Below are positions 29,123 to 37,615 of a stretch of DNA of 40,820 nucleotides, piece by piece; position 1 is the stretch's first letter; each line of letters begins with the position of its first letter. The position numbers and the translations under genes were made by a program. Below the pieces are notes generated by a model. The model did not search any database, was not told the origin of the DNA, and saw only the letters and a list, made by a program, of their open reading frames with translations. The DNA comes from Zygnema cylindricum. Taxonomy: Eukaryota > Streptophyta > Zygnematophyceae > Zygnematales > Zygnemataceae. The stretch is from assembly GCA_037447655.1 (NCBI GenBank), contig JBBHKE010003005.1, positions 1-40,820 of the forward strand, read 5' to 3'.

Positions 29123-30411
29123 AATGTTGAGCTAGCTAGTGCGGGATATGTAGAATCTGAGGAGGGTAAGATTAATACACTACTTATGAAACTCCCAAGT
29201 GAGTACGAAAGCATTATTTATCGTATGCAGGCAATGGATGGCTCCTCATGGACTTGGAGCTTTACCATGGGGATAATTCTTGTAAGGGAAAGCACTTTGG
29301 AGCTTCGTAGGGGAAAGGACAGGGTCAATGCATTTTCAGCTGGTGGTGATTGGCGGAAGCGTGATGAGAGGAACGGCGGTGACGAGCGGAAACGTGATGA
29401 GAGGAACGGTAGTGACGAGCGGAAGCGTGATGAGAGGAAGAAAGACAAAGGTAAACCTTATCGGAACTTTGGTGGAAAAAGAGGGAGAGGAAAAGACACG
29501 GGAGCTTTGAAAAAAGGGGTTTGCTTCTTTTGTAGGGAACCAGGTCATTATATGGAGGAATGCCCTTGTTTGGAAAAACTTAGAAGTTGGAATGTGGATG
29601 AGGAGGACGAAGAGGAAGAGGAGAAAGAGGATGAAGAAAAATTGGAGCTTCTTCACATCGGTAGAATGGGGAAGATAGAAAAGTACACAGAAATTGGACG
29701 AAGGCAATAGTGTGCTTTTGGAGGTATAAAGGAAGTAAAGAGAGAGGAGATACTTGAAGAAGTTCAAAATATTGAGGATAGTTTCATATATATTTTGGAA
29801 ACAGAAAACTGGTCGGAAAGGGAGACTTCAACGGATTCCGAGGATAGGGGAGAATAAATTCTAGAGGGGGTTTTAAAGGATAGGGGAGAAGAGAAATATT
29901 TATTGGGAATTAAATAGAAAGTGATAGTGGAAAGAATTCCATGGGAGACAGTGAGGGAAGTTCAGAAAATGGGGTAATTATCATGGATAAAAATATGATT
30001 ACGGAAGATGTAGATCTTATGAGGAACTTAGTGGGGACTAGTGGTTTTTGGGAATATTTGGAGGTGGATGGATTTGACATCACTACTTGGTGTGATGTCT
30101 CTTGTGAAGATGTGCCTGTAATAGGGTTATCATCCGGGTATGTGTTGAAGGATGGGGATGGGGCTGGTTATTTCAAGAGGGAGAGTGAATTTAGTGTGGA
30201 CGGAAAAGGGAAGAGGTGGATAAAATCTTTGCTCGGATTTAAGAAAAATGGGATGTTAAATAAAATGTGTGATACAATTATCATTTCAGTTCATTTAATA
30301 CAATGTGTTAAATACTTAAGTTTTATGAAAGGAAAAGGAAAAAGGAAAAAGAAAAAGAAAAAGGGGAGGGGGTGTTTGTTTACTTGTTTGTGGAAGTTGA
30401 AAATAGACTAG
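29123..30411 (+). pseudogene. E2 Gag plus RNase H relic, broken
   Basis: It is closely similar to the E1 ORF: KLPSEYESIIYRMQ, an expanded DERNGG/DERKRDERNGS repeat, the CCHC knuckle CFFC...GHYMEEC (29523-29564) and the acidic tract. A TAG at 29708-29710 stands where E1 has CAG. Further stops and indels lie around 29850-29920. The RNase H relic is clear at about 30015-30165 (RNLVGTS, ITTWCDVS, SGYVLKDGDG). The C-terminus is Lys-rich, ending at a TAG at 30409-30411. Confidence 0.9.
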
Positions 30412-30424
30412 AAAATAAGGGGAG
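30412..30424 (+). promoter_or_regulatory. E2 polypurine tract
   Basis: AAAATAAGGGGAG precedes the LTR, identical to the Copia-2 tract. A longer purine run (30328-30371) encoding the Lys-rich tail lies 40 bases upstream. Confidence 0.9.
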
Positions 30425-31667
30425 TGTTGATATTTGAGTATTTTATAGGTCTGTATTAGGATAGAAAAAGAGCTGAGGCGGTCTGCCTCTAACTCCCTTT
30501 TCCAAGCTCCCATACTTGTTGTAGTCACTGAAGGCTGGATAGGGAGCTAGAGCCATGGCTGCCTAGGCTCTCTAGAGAAGACAGGGGGTAAATTAGGTAG
30601 ACTTACCAAAAGTTAGTTGACGGACCCAGGAATTGATCCTGGTACCTACCGGCCGGCAATCCGCACTAGCCGTTAGCTCTAACCGTTATGTCTAGAACAG
30701 ATATTACGATATATAGGGTTTGACAAATATATAAATCGTTAAATGTAGATTAATCCGTTTAACGGCTAAATAGATACTTAGTACATAGAAACAGTTTAAT
30801 TTAGTACGAAGTACGGAATGGGGGGCAGAACGGATACCGCGCATTTGTTTCGATAGCGAAACAAATACCGCGCATTTGTTTCGACAGCGAAACAAATACC
30901 GCGCATTTGTTTCGATAGCGAAACAAATACCGCGCGTCGAATTTCAGCGGATAGGATTATAGCCGGTTTTGATCGGACGGCTACGATAAGCGCCGCGATC
31001 ACGGAAAAGGTACTTTTGGCGTTTTACGGTCTTTGTCACGTCAGGTGACACGTGGCGTGATAACATTGGACTACGGGAATTCCGGAGATTACAGGAACTA
31101 ATCCTGATTTGACACGTGTCGACATTTTGGCCATGTCGTACAATGGCCGTACAGAAAGTACACCGGCACCTGTACTTTTCTGTACGACACAGTAATTTGA
31201 TTGGTGCCGTACTTCAGTAGATAGAGTTTTAGAGAGGGTTTAGGACTTAGAAAATTTTGGGTAGGCAGCTGCCTCTCCCAGAGAGCACCCTGTATAAATG
31301 GCAAACTTTGGCCAACCATAACTATCAATTTACTTGACCATTTTCAGTGATTCTTTTTGCTACGGACTCAGGGGAGTCTAGGCTACAGAGGGGTGTAGTC
31401 GGTCAGAGTTTTTGTCTGCCAGGGTGGCTGTATTTCTAAGGGAAAGTCAAAGTGGGTGAATGTGTCCAAATCTCATATTCTAACTTTGCATTCTGTGGTG
31501 GAACTGAACAACAGAAAGTGTTATTTCACAGGGGTGAATCTATATTGGGGTTCTGACTGTCAAGGGGTCAGTCACTTGGGTTTATATTAACTTGGAGTCG
31601 GCACTATCTAGATTAGCTTCTTTTGGATCTGCATACTCTGAGGGCCAATGGGGGTCTCAGAGTTTCA
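30425..31667 (+). repeat. E2 3' LTR
   Basis: TGTTGATATT to GAGTTTCA, 1243 bp. The second half is nearly identical to the E1 LTR; the first half is diverged. It carries the antisense tRNA-like arm (about 30618-30690), three 31-bp repeats (30835-30935), a G-box CACGTGGC at 31049-31056, a GTAC inverted repeat at 31148-31186 and TATAAAT at 31293-31299. Confidence 0.93.
30835..30935. repeat. 31-bp tandem repeat, 3.3 units, each a hairpin
   Basis: Units start at 30835, 30866 and 30897, with a partial unit at 30928. Each contains ATTTGTTTCG and CGAAACAAAT as perfect 10-bp arms around a 4-base loop. The E1 LTR has only a degenerate single version with ATACCGCGCA. Confidence 0.95.
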
Positions 31668-32166
31668 GTACAGACCGAGTAAGACAACACGACTTTATGT
31701 TCCAACAAATATTGAACTCCGTCACACGATTCTTAAAATGAGTCACGACGAGCCGCTCAATGAACATTTTGGGCGAGATAAAACAACCGCACGTGCCGCT
31801 GAGGCGTATTACTGGCCAAACATGACTCGAGACATTGCAGAATATGTCCGGACGTGTGACTCTAGTAATGGGAACAAAGCGGATTCAGGCCAACAAGGTC
31901 TGTTACAACCCCTTCCGATACCATCTGTTCCTTGGGAGGCGATTTCGATGGATTTCATCGTGGCCCTTCCGCTGACTAAGGAGGGCTACGACTCAATCTT
32001 CGTCTTCGTGGATTACCTGACGAAAATGGCACATTTCCTACCCACGTACATCACAGCTACTACACGAGATATCGCGGACTTATTCTTCCGGGAGATATTC
32101 CGCCATCACGGACTTCCGAAAAGGATCGTCAACGACCGCAATCGTAAATTCGTGAGCCACTTTTGA
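31648..32166 (+). CDS. LTR-integrase fusion ORF (172 codons)
   Basis: The ATG at 31648 is the E-family gag start codon inside the E2 LTR. Six codons later the frame crosses the LTR edge (31667) into Gypsy-B integrase in the correct frame. The product would be a short LTR-encoded leader, then the zinc-finger region (H, H, C present, one Cys changed to Ser: CDSSNGN) and the integrase core with D at 31951-31953 and D at 32134-32136. It ends at a TGA at 32164-32166 before the catalytic Glu. The E2 LTR promoter lies upstream in the right orientation. Expression is inference; the protein would be an incomplete integrase. Confidence 0.55.
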   Translation: MGVSEFQYRPSKTTRLYVPTNIELRHTILKMSHDEPLNEHFGRDKTTARAAEAYYWPNMTRDIAEYVRTCDSSNGNKADSGQQGLLQPLPIPSVPWEAISMDFIVALPLTKEGYDSIFVFVDYLTKMAHFLPTYITATTRDIADLFFREIFRHHGLPKRIVNDRNRKFVSHF

Positions 32167-33561
32167 CAAAATCTATTTGCGTTATGTGGCACGTAGCTGG
32201 CCATGTCCACAGCCTACCACCCTCAAACTGGTGGTCAGACCGAAAGGGTGAATTGAACTCTGGAGGAAGCGTTGCGGGCTTATGTCTCGGTGCACCAAAC
32301 GGATTGGGTGGACCATTTAACAGCGATCGAGGTAGTATACAACAGTGCAGTGCACTCGTCAACGAATGCTACGCCATTCTCCCTCAATGGACGACAGCCC
32401 ACTCTCCCCCAAAACTTATTGGTAGCGGAATGGCAAACGCCGGCAGCTCTGGACTTTGCCAAAACGCTGCAAGGGAACTTGGAAAAGGCGGCCAAGGCGC
32501 TCCAATTGGCAAAGGATCGTCAAAAGTCGCAGGCCGACACTCACCGGAAGGACACCGTCTTTAGCGTGGGGGACAAGGTCCGCCTTAATATGGCAAACCT
32601 CTCTTTGCCGAGTGCCCTCTCTAAAAAGTTAGCACCGAAGTTCACGCGCCCGTTCACGGTTCTTTCCCGTGTGGGCGACGTGGCTTACAAGTTGGATATC
32701 CCGACGGACTGGCATATCCACAATGTCTTCCATGTTTCCCTTCTTAAACCATTCCGCGATCCTGATTCGGTGTTCCCTAATCGACGACGGAATACTCCTT
32801 TACCACCCGTTGGGGGAACCCCGGACGAGTATGAGGTGGAAGAGATCCTTCAGTCACGACGCTCTCGGAATTCCAACTCCAGCCAATATTTGGTGCGTTG
32901 GAAGGGCTACGGTGCTGAGGACGACTCTTGGGTGGAAGAGGAGGATCTGCACGCTCCGGAGTTGCTGCGCCGGTTTCAGCGGAGTGAGGACACTCAGCCT
33001 TACCGGAGGGGCAATCGCAGCGGCCGTAATAAAGGAAAGAATCGCAGTGTCGCAACCATCGCAATTATCTTGGGGACACGGCGAAGGAACGCAGCGGCGA
33101 CGTTACCATACCACAACGCTGTAGCAGCGCAGCCACCGCAGCGCAACATGGTTATGATGCCGCCAGAGGATCGTTGCACCACCATTGCGCTGACAGGAAA
33201 GCGTAACGGCGCAATTGTGTTTAACTATGTGGGTAACGACGAACCCTCGGTTTCGCCGCAGCAGCGTAGTTTTATAAATGATGGACGATGCGATACCTTT
33301 GCACGCTGCAACGCTTCGCAAAGTCTAAAAGTGAAACCCTCAACCCGCGTGGATAAAGCCGCCATCTGCCCTCGCGACCACCCTAGTCTCGGCAGCTTGG
33401 AAATTGCTTCTCTCCGCACAGTTAGTTTACCTTCGCTTCTGGATTTACCGGAATTGTCTTGTTCAACAGGGTCTATGGCGTCGTCGTCCTCTCCACCAAC
33501 GAAAAGGAGGAGGCTTGTACGAGTGGGACAAGGAGATGCGAACCGTCCCGAGAGATTGTAA
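31668..33561 (+). pseudogene. Gypsy-B integrase, chromodomain and C-terminal extension
   Basis: The catalytic residues are D 31951-31953, D 32134-32136 and E 32242-32244, with 35 residues between the last two. Three nonsense codons lie close together (TGA 32164, TAG near 32194, TGA near 32251). Each corresponds to TGG, CAG or CGA in Gypsy-A, that is C-to-T changes on one strand or the other. The GDKVRLNM and HNVFHVSLLKPF blocks follow. The chromodomain is complete (about 32827-32990: YEVEEILQS, YLVRWKGYGAEDDSWVEEEDL, LLRRFQRSE). A roughly 190-residue extension, Ser/Arg/Ala-rich, ends in a nuclear-localisation-like PPTKRRRLVR (about 33498-33530) and a TAA at 33559-33561. Confidence 0.93.
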
Positions 33562-33576
33562 AGGGCGGCGGGGGCT

Positions 33577-34761
33577 ATGGTGGAAGCAGGCATGCGAAGA
33601 GAAGTGGAGGTGGAGCCGGAACCTGAGGAAACTACCAGTAGCGGAGCTGGGCCGGCAAATACCAGTACCAGTGGAGGGGAGGGCTCAGAGAATTCACAGG
33701 ACCCCGAGTACAATCCACTGCAAGAGGGAGATGAGGAGGATGAGGAGGATCATGAGCTATGGAACGCGGAAGAGCCAGAGAAGGAACCGACACCCCCATT
33801 GATAGAGGAGCGTGCCTCAGATCTAGAAGTGATGCGGGACCCAAATAAGGAGAGTACCGCGGACGAGCAGTCGTCTGAAAGCGCGGAAAAGAAGGCAGAT
33901 GCACAATACCCCAGTGGCGACGATGTGTTCCTCCTGCGAGGTAATCGAAGAGATCCGGAAGAGGAAAGTGAACAGGGAGAGGAAATTCCCGATTACCTCT
34001 TCCCAATCTCGGTCAACACCCGGCATCCGGACCTCGCCTTCAGCTTCGCCAAACGGTTTTATTGGAATCCCTCGGAGTGGCCCGAGGAGTGGCATTTAGG
34101 GAAGCCTGGAGATCCTATCAATATTTCCGCCGACGTTACGTCACACCAAGCGTGGAATTTCATGCGGACAAAGGACCTGGGAAATAATCATAAGGGTTAT
34201 TTGCAGCTAAACCCTCACGCCTTACCGTTTGTGGAGGTAAAAGAGGATAACTACAGGTACAGGATTGATGTTCCCGGGTTACTCCGTCATTACCACCCGT
34301 GGGATGTCCGCCTCCACGACATCATCTCTAGGGCAGAGGTCACCCCTGAGGTACAGGCACTGAAGCTGGCCCGAAAGAATGCTCTGCAGCAGGCCCGAGC
34401 TGCAAGGAAACACGTGTCCTTTAAATTACGGAAAGTACCGTGGTGGGAACCGGCGGACGAAGAAGCGGAGGAAGTTTCCCCAGTGGCTGAACCCGAAGAA
34501 CCCCGGATTCCGACACCCGAGGAGCCTGCACCGGCTGTCATTCCGCCACAACCCGAATTACTTGGGGTTGTACCCGAGGAAGGGGAAGATCAGGTTCGGG
34601 AGCGAATCACTCGGAGACGGTTGGCAGCTGCAGATCATCATATTGCGTTGCTGGAGACCCGATGTGAGCAGCTCCAAAATCAACTCAACGCCCTTCGCCA
34701 GGAGTTCGAAGAGTATCGCCAGGAAACATACGACATCCTCCGACAGTTGCAGTTTCCCTGA
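33577..34761 (+). CDS. Gypsy-B extra ORF downstream of pol (394 aa), unknown function
   Basis: This is an uninterrupted frame in an element whose pol carries stops. It is in the same frame as pol, separated by one TAA and five codons, and ends about 45 bases before the 3' LTR. Residues 1-125 are very acidic and Glu/Pro/Ser-rich. Residues about 130-280 look globular, with many Trp/Tyr/His (AFSFAKRFYWNPSEWPEEWHL, LLRHYHPWDVRLHD). A Pro/Glu-rich linker follows, then a C-terminal heptad pattern (about 345-390: HHIALLETRCEQLQNQLNAL and on) predicting a coiled coil. No transmembrane segment or signal peptide is seen, so it is not envelope-like, and there is no zinc knuckle. Some gypsy lineages (for example Tat/Ogre) have extra ORFs; a chromovirus one is less usual. 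Function unknown; oligomerisation through the coiled coil is inference. Confidence 0.8.
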   Translation: MVEAGMRREVEVEPEPEETTSSGAGPANTSTSGGEGSENSQDPEYNPLQEGDEEDEEDHELWNAEEPEKEPTPPLIEERASDLEVMRDPNKESTADEQSSESAEKKADAQYPSGDDVFLLRGNRRDPEEESEQGEEIPDYLFPISVNTRHPDLAFSFAKRFYWNPSEWPEEWHLGKPGDPINISADVTSHQAWNFMRTKDLGNNHKGYLQLNPHALPFVEVKEDNYRYRIDVPGLLRHYHPWDVRLHDIISRAEVTPEVQALKLARKNALQQARAARKHVSFKLRKVPWWEPADEEAEEVSPVAEPEEPRIPTPEEPAPAVIPPQPELLGVVPEEGEDQVRERITRRRLAAADHHIALLETRCEQLQNQLNALRQEFEEYRQETYDILRQLQFP

Positions 34762-34789
34762 ATAAATCAAGGTTCACCGGGACGCTGAA

Positions 34790-34806
34790 TCCTTAGTGGG
34801 AGGAAC
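34790..34806 (+). promoter_or_regulatory. Gypsy-B polypurine tract
   Basis: A short purine-rich run, GTGGGAGGAAC, lies directly before the LTR start TGTAAC. Confidence 0.65.
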
Positions 34807-35295
34807 TGTAACAGGGTTACAGTGTTGGGCACTTAGTGGCTAGGGTTAGAGTGTTATAGTTGCGGTCCCAGAGCAACACAGCTACGATTCCAGACCAGCG
34901 CAACATAGCAGCATAGCAACTTAGCGGCGTAGCAACTTAGTAGCGCAGCAACGTAGCAGCGCAACATAGCAACGCCGCAGAATGTAGATTGAGCTGTATA
35001 GTTCTAGAAGTATGTTTTGGATAGATCTCGGTTGACCGTGAAGGTCCACGTGTAGAACTGTACAGTACTAGGTTGACTAGCAGTTAGTTAGTTTAAATAG
35101 TCGAGTAGACCTAGTGAATGGAGACACTCTTTTTGTAGACCTTCGCAGCGAGCGCAAGCCTTGTAATCTCTTCCAAGTAATAAAGTGTGATCTTGTCTGT
35201 CAGTGCTGTGTACTCTTAGTGTTGCTACGAGAAGATCCTTGGTGTGTTCGGCTGTGCATTGGGACCTGTTGTGGTATACTTGTGTCCCTTTTACA
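34807..35295 (+). repeat. Gypsy-B 3' LTR
   Basis: TGTAACAGGG to CTTTTACA, 489 bp. It is the counterpart of 22707-23192 but differs at roughly one base in ten. It carries the same AGC-rich string (about 34905-34980) and AATAAA-type signal (near 35178). Confidence 0.93.
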
Positions 35296-35970
35296 TTTAG
35301 ATTCTTACATTGCAAGTCTTAACATTCCACCCTTTAGTTTAGGAATCCATTCTAGTGTTAAGGCAGACATAAAATAAGTAAAACTAGGGCAATCATTTTT
35401 TATAAAGACATCATGCACGACAGTCTTAGTTTACAATTGTCTCCTCAATAATAAGAAGAAATACAAATTCCAATTCTTTATCCTTCACTAAATCCCTCAC
35501 AAAATGCTTATGAATGAATATGTTTAGTCCTCTTATGAAACACCGAATTCTTCACCAAATTTATACTACAATTATTGTTTGAATAAAACTTCATCAAATC
35601 AACAAAGATTCTTAATTCTCTAAACATCTATTTAATTAAACTTAAGGCTTTTGCCGCTTGACAATAAGTCATATACTTTGTTTCTTTCGAAATAAAAGCC
35701 ATTGTAGGATGTATTTTGGGAGCTCTATAAGATTGTTGCTCCAATCAACAATAAGCATTACGTGACATGGGCTTTCCGTGTTGAAACCAGCACCTTGATT
35801 AGCATCACACTATCTAAAACAATTCAAAGCATTTCCACTCCAAAAAACCAAGCCAATGTCCAATTTTGTGCTCAACTTGAAAATCCGCTTCACCAATTCC
35901 CAATCACCCAAATTTGTAGTAACTGATAGAACAAAAACTCATTCAATTTAACCTCTGAAATAAATTGACG
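35296..35970 (-). mobile_element. Copia-4 relic: RNase H, polypurine tract and LTR stub
   Basis: On the minus strand the LTR begins TGTTAAGACTTGC at 35324 and is cut at 35296 by the Gypsy-B LTR. The purine-rich TAAAGGGTGGAA (complement of 35325-35336) precedes it. Upstream lies decayed RNase H coding sequence. This shows that the Gypsy-B LTR inserted into an older copia element. Confidence 0.7.
35430..35960 (-). pseudogene. Copia-4 RNase H remnant
   Basis: By piecing frames on the minus strand, the copia RNase H signature can be followed: VKRIFK (about 35885-35900), then a decayed SDA-like region. Next come TMAFISKETKYM and AAKALSLI (about 35640-35710), FRELRIFVD, and NSVFHKRTKHIH followed by HFVRDLV (about 35490-35560). 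Stops and indels are frequent, so it is old. It is clearly a different copia lineage from Copia-1 to Copia-3, whose corresponding block reads AKHMD. Confidence 0.75.
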
Positions 35971-37142
35971 AGTTTCCTCACTTATTATCATTTGAAGATC
36001 TAATCTCTTTGGTGCATTTGCCTATTTCTCTTGATTACTTCTCTCCTCAAAATCGCTTCATCACCCATAATATTTTTTACTCACTTTATCGATGGCAAAT
36101 TTTTGTTGTTATTCTAAGTTTTCACAAACATTTAAAGTTCTCGGACTTATCATCGAACAAAATGGATTTGTAATCAAATTTGCAAAGATTAACATTTTAT
36201 TATATTTGTTTCTTTTTAGATGACAAAAAAACATCTTCTTCCTTGTCCGACTTATCACCACTTTGAGCTTCGTCAAACAATTTATTTCCTCCAAATCTAA
36301 GCTACGCTATTCGTCGTTCAAATATTTTAGGAGCCCCTTTAAATTTTTGTGGAAGGCAACGTATTGGGACTCCACTACGTTTTGCGTCGCCAGATTAAAG
36401 TTTCAATATTGATTAGAAAAAAGAAAGTCCAACTTTGCTAAAGTGTACGGACTTAATCGTACTGTTATCATCGATAGTTATAAGGCCCGATATTTTTCAT
36501 ATTCAAATTCATCGCGATATATTGGTTGTCGGTATATAAAAAATAAATACATATCGGCTATTAGCAAATGCCTACCGATACACAACACTAAAAAATACGC
36601 GAAAATACTTTTTCCCTGATGGTTTTCCGCGTCACAATATTTCCTAGGGATTTATTCCCCAATTGGACGAGTCTCTCTATCCATCTTGCGACGGCTAAAA
36701 ATAATCCCTAAAATTTCCAAAGGGCAGGTAAAGTACTTCTTGTACCTTTTTCTCTGCCTTTTCCGGGGTGATCGCGTTTTTTCGCCAACCATGCGACAGG
36801 AGAAACCCGCCTTTCAATGAAAAAGGTACAAGATACATCATAAATGAACATTGAACGGAATCGTGCAAATAGAACGCCTGTTGCGGCAGAGCTGCCAGTC
36901 GAAACGTGAAAACTTTCGCCAGCTTTGGAGATAATGGAAGAATCTGCGCGACTTGAGATTTCATTGGATGGGAGAATGTAAGGTTTTAGGGTACATTCCC
37001 ATGCATGAAAGTATCAACTTTTTTCGGTTGTTTTGACTCAAAACGCAGTTCCGTACGATTAAAAACTTTAGCCGTACAAAAAAAAAAAAATAGTACAGCA
37101 AACGTCAAGTCGATGCTTTGAATGTGCTTCATGTTTGTCGCC
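35971..37142. other. AT-rich DNA without a recognised gene
   Basis: I see no coherent coding sequence. A perfect 14-bp inverted repeat CTTGTACCTTTTTC / GAAAAAGGTACAAG is at 36739-36752 and 36819-36832. An 89-codon minus ORF spans it (36695-36964), but it has no motif and depends on the inverted repeat. Around 36480-36600 several ATATCGG/CGATAT strings occur. Confidence 0.5.
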
Positions 37143-37150
37143 AGTTGAAC

Positions 37151-37607
37151 CATAGTTCAAAATTAGGTGAAAGTACACCCATACAATATGCCTATTGTAC
37201 GCAAAAAATACAATATACCCTTAAGACCCATATTGTATTGGCCGCAAAATGAAATATAATGGCAACAGGGTTGAGTTGCACATGGATCGATAGAGAATTA
37301 AACGTCATGTCTAAATTTGAAAAAAAAAACGGACAAAAATATCTTTTTCTGTGAGTTTTGAGCAACTTTTTATTTAAAACGTCAAATTCGGAAGATCGGA
37401 CGGTCGTTGATCAAAGTAACAATCTAAGAAGATCACATGAAAAGCCTATAACACAACTTACGATAAGACTATCGTCAGATTTGGACGATCGGACGGTCGC
37501 TAATCAAAGTAGCGACTTAAGACGATCACATGAAAAGCCCATAACACAACTTACGATGAAGGCGCCGACAAAAGACCTACAATAGAAACGCCTACTTTTG
37601 AACTATG
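37151..37607. mobile_element. hAT-like MITE 2 (457 bp)
   Basis: Terminal inverted repeats: CATAGTTCAAAATTAGGTG at 37151-37169 and its complement-type CGCCTACTTTTGAACTATG at 37589-37607, 17 of 19 paired. Flanking 8-mers AGTTGAAC (37143-37150) and ATTTGAAC (37608-37615) match at 7 of 8, the 8-bp duplication expected of hAT elements. No transposase; non-autonomous. A two-copy 93-bp repeat fills much of the interior. Confidence 0.75.
37385..37570. repeat. 93-bp tandem duplication inside MITE 2
   Basis: GATCGGACGGTCG recurs at 37394 and 37487, 93 bp apart, and the following blocks (AAGATCACATGAAAAGCC, CACAACTTACGAT) repeat with it. As 93 is 31 codons, an open frame (37358-37585) shows a 31-residue repeated peptide (DRTV...LRRSHEKPITQLT). 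With no other support, I do not call it a gene. Confidence 0.85.
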
Positions 37608-37615
37608 ATTTGAAC

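Larger units (their letters stand above)
29123..31667 (+). mobile_element. E2: truncated second copy of the E family
   Basis: It is homologous to E1 from TGTTGAGCTAGCTAGTGC onward, in the opposite orientation. The 5' LTR and the first roughly 570 bp of the interior are missing. It has the gag-RH relic, polypurine tract and a complete 3' LTR. The 3' LTR end abuts Gypsy-B integrase, so the original insertion was in that element. Confidence 0.92.
31668..35295 (+). mobile_element. Gypsy-B: 3' part of a second chromovirus copy
   Basis: It begins mid-pol at the E2 junction and runs through integrase, chromodomain, a C-terminal extension, an extra ORF, polypurine tract and 3' LTR. Over 31675-33130 it duplicates Gypsy-A 27145-28610 with scattered substitutions. 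It retains one frame throughout apart from nonsense codons. It inserted in the LTR of Copia-4 (right flank TTTAG at 35296-35300). Confidence 0.93.

Noticed and set aside
30835-30935. CRISPR array
   Set aside because: The 31-bp units are contiguous with no unique spacers and lie in an LTR of a eukaryotic element.
33577-34761. Envelope gene of an endogenous retrovirus-like element
   Set aside because: No signal peptide, transmembrane segment or cysteine pattern is visible; the protein is acidic with a coiled coil.
36695-36964. 89-codon minus ORF as a small gene
   Set aside because: It lies over an inverted repeat, has no motif, and nothing around it suggests a promoter or partner gene.
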